From: RYN-433 sp036558265
GTDB taxonomy: Bacteria > Planctomycetota > Phycisphaerae > Tepidisphaerales > Tepidisphaeraceae
Reading direction: 5' to 3'
DNA: 24,556 nt
Assembly (NCBI GenBank): GCA_036558265.1
Contig: DATBFY010000568.1
Location: forward strand, 1 to 24,556
Shown here: positions 22,550 through 24,556 of the stretch, in pieces
Numbering within the stretch: position 1 is the first letter of the stretch
How the letters are laid out: each line of letters starts with the position of its first letter
The notes under the pieces: model-generated
The model's input: the letters and a program-made list of their open reading frames with translations, nothing else
Database searches by the model: none
Told to the model about the DNA's origin: nothing
Translations under genes and position numbers: made by a program

Positions 22550-22870
22550 TTACTTCCGCGCCCCGGCCGGTTGCGCCGCCGCTGCCGCGGGCTTCTTCGC
22601 CTTGGGCATCATCCCGCCCAGCTCATCGTGCGGGCGCGGGATCACGTGGACGCTGATGACGCTGCCCACGCGGCCCGCGGCCTCGGCGCCGGCATCGACG
22701 GCGGCCTTCACCGCCGCGACGTCGCCCTTGACGAACGCCGTCACCATCCCGCTGCCGGCCTTGTCCCAGCCGATCATCTCGACGTTGGCGGCCTTCAACA
22801 TCGCGTCGGCCCCCTCCATCAGGGCGACCAAACCCTTGGTCTCCAACAACCCCAGCGCTTCGCTCGGCAT
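22550..22870 (-). CDS. BMC-H hexameric shell protein with Lys/Ala-rich tail
   Basis: 106 residues. EALGLLETKGLVALMEGADAMLKAANV opens the BMC fold; AGSGMVTAFVKGDVAAVKAAVDAG carries the pore loop GSG and the interface; SVISVHVIPRPHDEL closes it near residue 86. A tail of about 20 residues rich in Lys, Ala and Pro (MPKAKKPAAAAAQPAGARK) follows and may project from the shell. The ribosome site AAGGA is seven bases before the ATG. It is the first of three BMC-H genes and lies 27 bp downstream of pduL, the one gap in the upstream half of the operon with no repeat element. Confidence 0.96.
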   Translation of the reverse strand: MPSEALGLLETKGLVALMEGADAMLKAANVEMIGWDKAGSGMVTAFVKGDVAAVKAAVDAGAEAAGRVGSVISVHVIPRPHDELGGMMPKAKKPAAAAAQPAGARK

Positions 22871-22897
22871 AACCGTGTCCTTTCTCTCGTCTGACTT

Positions 22898-23614
22898 TTA
22901 TTTCAACAATTCCATGTGAGTGGCCGAATCCAGGTCGCACGCGTTCCCCTCGTCGGTGTCGATGTGCACTTCGAGGATCACCTTGGGGTGATAGCGCACC
23001 TTGACGCGGTCGAAGATGACGCCGCACGGACCGTCGATCTTGAGCTTCAGGTAGTCGCCGTCTTTGACGCCGTAGTAGCTCATGTCCTCGGTGGACATGT
23101 GGACGTGTCGCTCGGCGCGGATGACGCCCTTGGTCAGGTTTACCGCGCCCTTGGGGCCGAGGATCGTGATCCCGGGCGTCCCCTCGTGGTTGCCGCTGAT
23201 TCGCAGCGGCAGGTCCAGTCCAAGGTAGATGCCGTCCGTGTATGACAATTCGACCTGGGTGTAGTTCCGCATCGGGCCGAGGATGCGGACGTTGGGGATG
23301 ATCCGCTGGCGGGGCCCGACCAGCGTCACCAGTTGCTCGCTGGCAAATTCGCCGTCCTGGTAAAGATCTTTGAGCTTGGTGAGCTTCGATCCCGCTCCGA
23401 AAAGTGTCTCCAGGTCTTGCTGGGTCACGTGCATGTGCCGGGCGGAGACGTTGACGACCAGCGGATGGGGTGGGCCACCGGCGCGAGAGGGTGCGATCGC
23501 GTGCCGCTCGCGCGCAGGGGGACGCGTGCCGCCGCGAAGCTTTTGCAGAAGCACCTCGCGAACCAGTGATTCGACCTCTCTTCGATCCAGCGCCCGCGTT
23601 CCCTGAGCGACCAT
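22898..23614 (-). CDS. pduL: PduL-type phosphotransacylase
   Basis: 238 residues. It converts acyl-CoA and phosphate to acyl phosphate and CoA, so recycling CoA inside the compartment. The N-terminus carries an amphipathic helix (about 9-27, LDRREVESLVREVLLQKL), the expected encapsulation peptide, followed by a Pro/Arg-rich linker. The duplicated PduL domain begins at VVNVSARHMHV. Zinc ligands are visible as H60 and H62 (RHMHV), H170 and H172 (RHVHM), and H217 (EVHIDT). IRAERHVHMS and CGVIFDRVKVR are typical. The first gene of the operon, it has AGGA seven bases before the ATG and a strong promoter about 27 bases further up. In this pathway the substrate would be lactyl-CoA or propionyl-CoA from the aldehyde dehydrogenase. 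Confidence 0.95.
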   Translation of the reverse strand: MVAQGTRALDRREVESLVREVLLQKLRGGTRPPARERHAIAPSRAGGPPHPLVVNVSARHMHVTQQDLETLFGAGSKLTKLKDLYQDGEFASEQLVTLVGPRQRIIPNVRILGPMRNYTQVELSYTDGIYLGLDLPLRISGNHEGTPGITILGPKGAVNLTKGVIRAERHVHMSTEDMSYYGVKDGDYLKLKIDGPCGVIFDRVKVRYHPKVILEVHIDTDEGNACDLDSATHMELLK

Positions 23615-23634
23615 CAGCTTTCCTCAAATTACTC

Positions 23635-23669
23635 CAGAAGATTTCATTATTGTGCAGAATTTATCAGAA
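23635..23669 (-). promoter_or_regulatory. Phased TTCTG repeats, candidate DeoR operator
   Basis: On the minus strand TTCTG occurs at 23669-23665, 23659-23655 and 23639-23635, i.e. at offsets of 0, 10 and 30 bp, all on one helix face. Two copies lie between the -35 and -10 boxes and the third just past the expected transcription start. DeoR regulators often bind short direct repeats spaced by about one helix turn, and the operon encodes one. The link is inferred. Confidence 0.4.
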
Positions 23670-23677
23670 GGTGTCAA
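23649..23677 (-). promoter_or_regulatory. Sigma70-like promoter of the microcompartment operon
   Basis: TTGACA (23677-23672) is a perfect -35 box; CACAAT (23654-23649) stands 17 bases downstream as the -10 box, in AT-rich DNA unlike the surroundings. Transcription would start near 23642, giving a leader of about 28 nt to the pduL ATG. No other equally good promoter was seen inside the operon. Confidence 0.65.
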
Positions 23678-23717
23678 GAGGATACCTGAGTTTTTGCACG
23701 ATAGCCGTAAGTCTTTG

Positions 23718-24092
23718 TTATCGCCCGCGATACTCGCAGGTCGACGTACAGGTTTCGTGGACGATGATGGCGGAGAGAAGGGGGAGTTGAGGCTGGAGCT
23801 GCTTCCAGAGCCAGCGGGCGAGATTCTCGCTGGTTGGATTCTCTAAGCCTTTGATTTCATTGAGGTAATAGTGATCCAGGCGCTTGACGATCGGGTCGGT
23901 GACTGACTTGATGTCGCCGTAGTCGATCAGGTAGCCCTTTGCCTCCTCTACCTCTCCCTCTACCACCACGTCGAAGCGGAAGGAGTGGCCGTGGAGGCGG
24001 CGGCACTTGTGGCCGTCGGGGAAGGTGGGCAGGTCGTGGGCGGCCTCGAAGCGGAAGGATTTGGACAGGCGGACGATCATCGGTGGGCGCAT
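23718..24092 (-). CDS. queD: 6-carboxytetrahydropterin synthase (QueD)
   Basis: 124 residues, the usual length. QueD converts 7,8-dihydroneopterin triphosphate to 6-carboxy-5,6,7,8-tetrahydropterin, the second step of 7-deazaguanine (queuosine) synthesis. The zinc site is H19 (FEAAHDLP) with H34 and H36 (RLHGHSF). The catalytic Cys is C30 in GHKCRRLHGH, the QueD-type pattern. H74 in RLDHYYLN, the NPTSENLA helix and E113 in IIVHET complete the site. An alternative ATG at 24080 (MIVRLSKSF) would give 120 residues, and neither start has a clear ribosome site. It follows queE by 25 bp and ends just upstream of the pduL promoter region; I see no terminator between them. Confidence 0.94.
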   Translation of the reverse strand: MRPPMIVRLSKSFRFEAAHDLPTFPDGHKCRRLHGHSFRFDVVVEGEVEEAKGYLIDYGDIKSVTDPIVKRLDHYYLNEIKGLENPTSENLARWLWKQLQPQLPLLSAIIVHETCTSTCEYRGR

Positions 24093-24117
24093 TCTACGCG
24101 GCGGGCCGCAATTGTCT

Positions 24118-24556
24118 TTAAGTGCCGCGGCGGTTGCCGTAGAGGTGGACGTGCAGGCGCGGACAGAAGCGGAATCCCTCGCGTTTGCACACCTCCGACA
24201 CCCAGCCGGCGCGCGAGTCGAGCGTCGTCGCGTCGGTTCCCTCAGGCATGAGGAGCACGTCGGCGGGCGTCCAACCGCGGATGCGATCGAGGATCAAGCG
24301 GATCTCAACCAGGTCCGCTTCGCTGCTCACGACGAACTTGAGCTGGAAGTCGGGGCTGGTGTCGATAAAGCGCTGGATCGTGTCGAAATTGAGGCGCTGG
24401 CGTTCATGGGCGGCGGCGAAGCGGCCGGATTCGCGATCGAGGGGTGTCGAATTGGCGAGCTTGGGGGAGAGCGAAGCGAGGTCGATCTTCACGTCTCTGT
24501 AGACGGTTGCGGCGGTTTCCATCGTGAGGTGGTGGCCGCGGGCTTTCAGTTGCTCG
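24118..24556 (-). CDS. queE: 7-carboxy-7-deazaguanine synthase (QueE), C-terminal part
   Basis: 146 residues are visible; the N-terminus with the radical-SAM CxxxCxxC loop lies beyond the right edge. QueE rearranges 6-carboxytetrahydropterin to 7-carboxy-7-deazaguanine. The reading frame is open through the window edge (EQLKARGHHLTMETAAT), and an internal ATG at 24522 should not be taken as the start. DVKIDLASLSPKLANSTP is the conserved QueE segment that contacts the substrate. LLMPEGTD and the ending FRFCPRLHVHLYGNRRGT are also typical. It is directly followed by queD, a common pairing. Assignment as QueE rather than another radical-SAM enzyme rests on these C-terminal motifs and the neighbour. 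Confidence 0.92.
   Translation of the reverse strand, partial: EQLKARGHHLTMETAATVYRDVKIDLASLSPKLANSTPLDRESGRFAAAHERQRLNFDTIQRFIDTSPDFQLKFVVSSEADLVEIRLILDRIRGWTPADVLLMPEGTDATTLDSRAGWVSEVCKREGFRFCPRLHVHLYGNRRGT

Overview
The window comes from a high-GC bacterium that is almost certainly a member of the Planctomycetota, possibly near the Phycisphaerae. The evidence is a microcompartment operon of the Planctomycetes-Verrucomicrobia (PVM) type, large beta-strand-repeat surface proteins with dockerin and PEP-CTERM ends, an FtsK/WXG100-like cluster, and short tandem or palindromic repeats in the gene gaps. All genes except one lie on the minus strand, so the layout reads from right to left in transcription order.

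Right end (23718-24556): the 3' part of queE followed by queD, two enzymes of 7-deazaguanine (queuosine precursor) synthesis.

Microcompartment operon (23614 down to 14332): thirteen co-directional genes behind a good sigma70-like promoter at 23649-23677. The order is PduL-type phosphotransacylase, BMC-H, BMC-H, acetate kinase, BMC-H, BMC-P, PduP/EutE-type CoA-acylating aldehyde dehydrogenase, BMC-P, an RpiB-like protein, BMC-P, class II (FucA-like) aldolase, a TIM-barrel aldolase-like protein, and a DeoR regulator. By analogy with the PVM compartment of Planctopirus limnophila, the aldolase would cleave a 6-deoxyketose 1-phosphate (from fucose or rhamnose) to DHAP and lactaldehyde. The aldehyde dehydrogenase, PduL and acetate kinase would then turn lactaldehyde into lactate plus ATP inside or around a protein shell. 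Sugar isomerase, sugar kinase and a dedicated NADH-recycling oxidoreductase are not in this window. Nearly every non-overlapping gene junction is filled with a different family of short tandem or inverted repeat.

Centre (12872-14335, plus strand): a secreted transglutaminase-like protein whose stop codon overlaps that of the DeoR gene.

Secretion-like cluster (12703 down to 7145): a 90-residue WXG100-like protein, a 337-residue helical protein with a separate C-terminal domain, a 70-residue WXG100-like protein, and a 1329-residue membrane FtsK/SpoIIIE ATPase with three modules of which only the middle one keeps a Walker A motif. This looks like a minimal type VII secretion-like system without the accessory membrane components known from Actinobacteria or Firmicutes.

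Left end (1-6874): two very large secreted proteins made of autotransporter-associated beta-strand (PATR) repeats. The second ends in a type I dockerin and a PEP-CTERM sorting signal; the first runs off the left edge. No rRNA, tRNA, CRISPR array, transposase or phage gene was seen.
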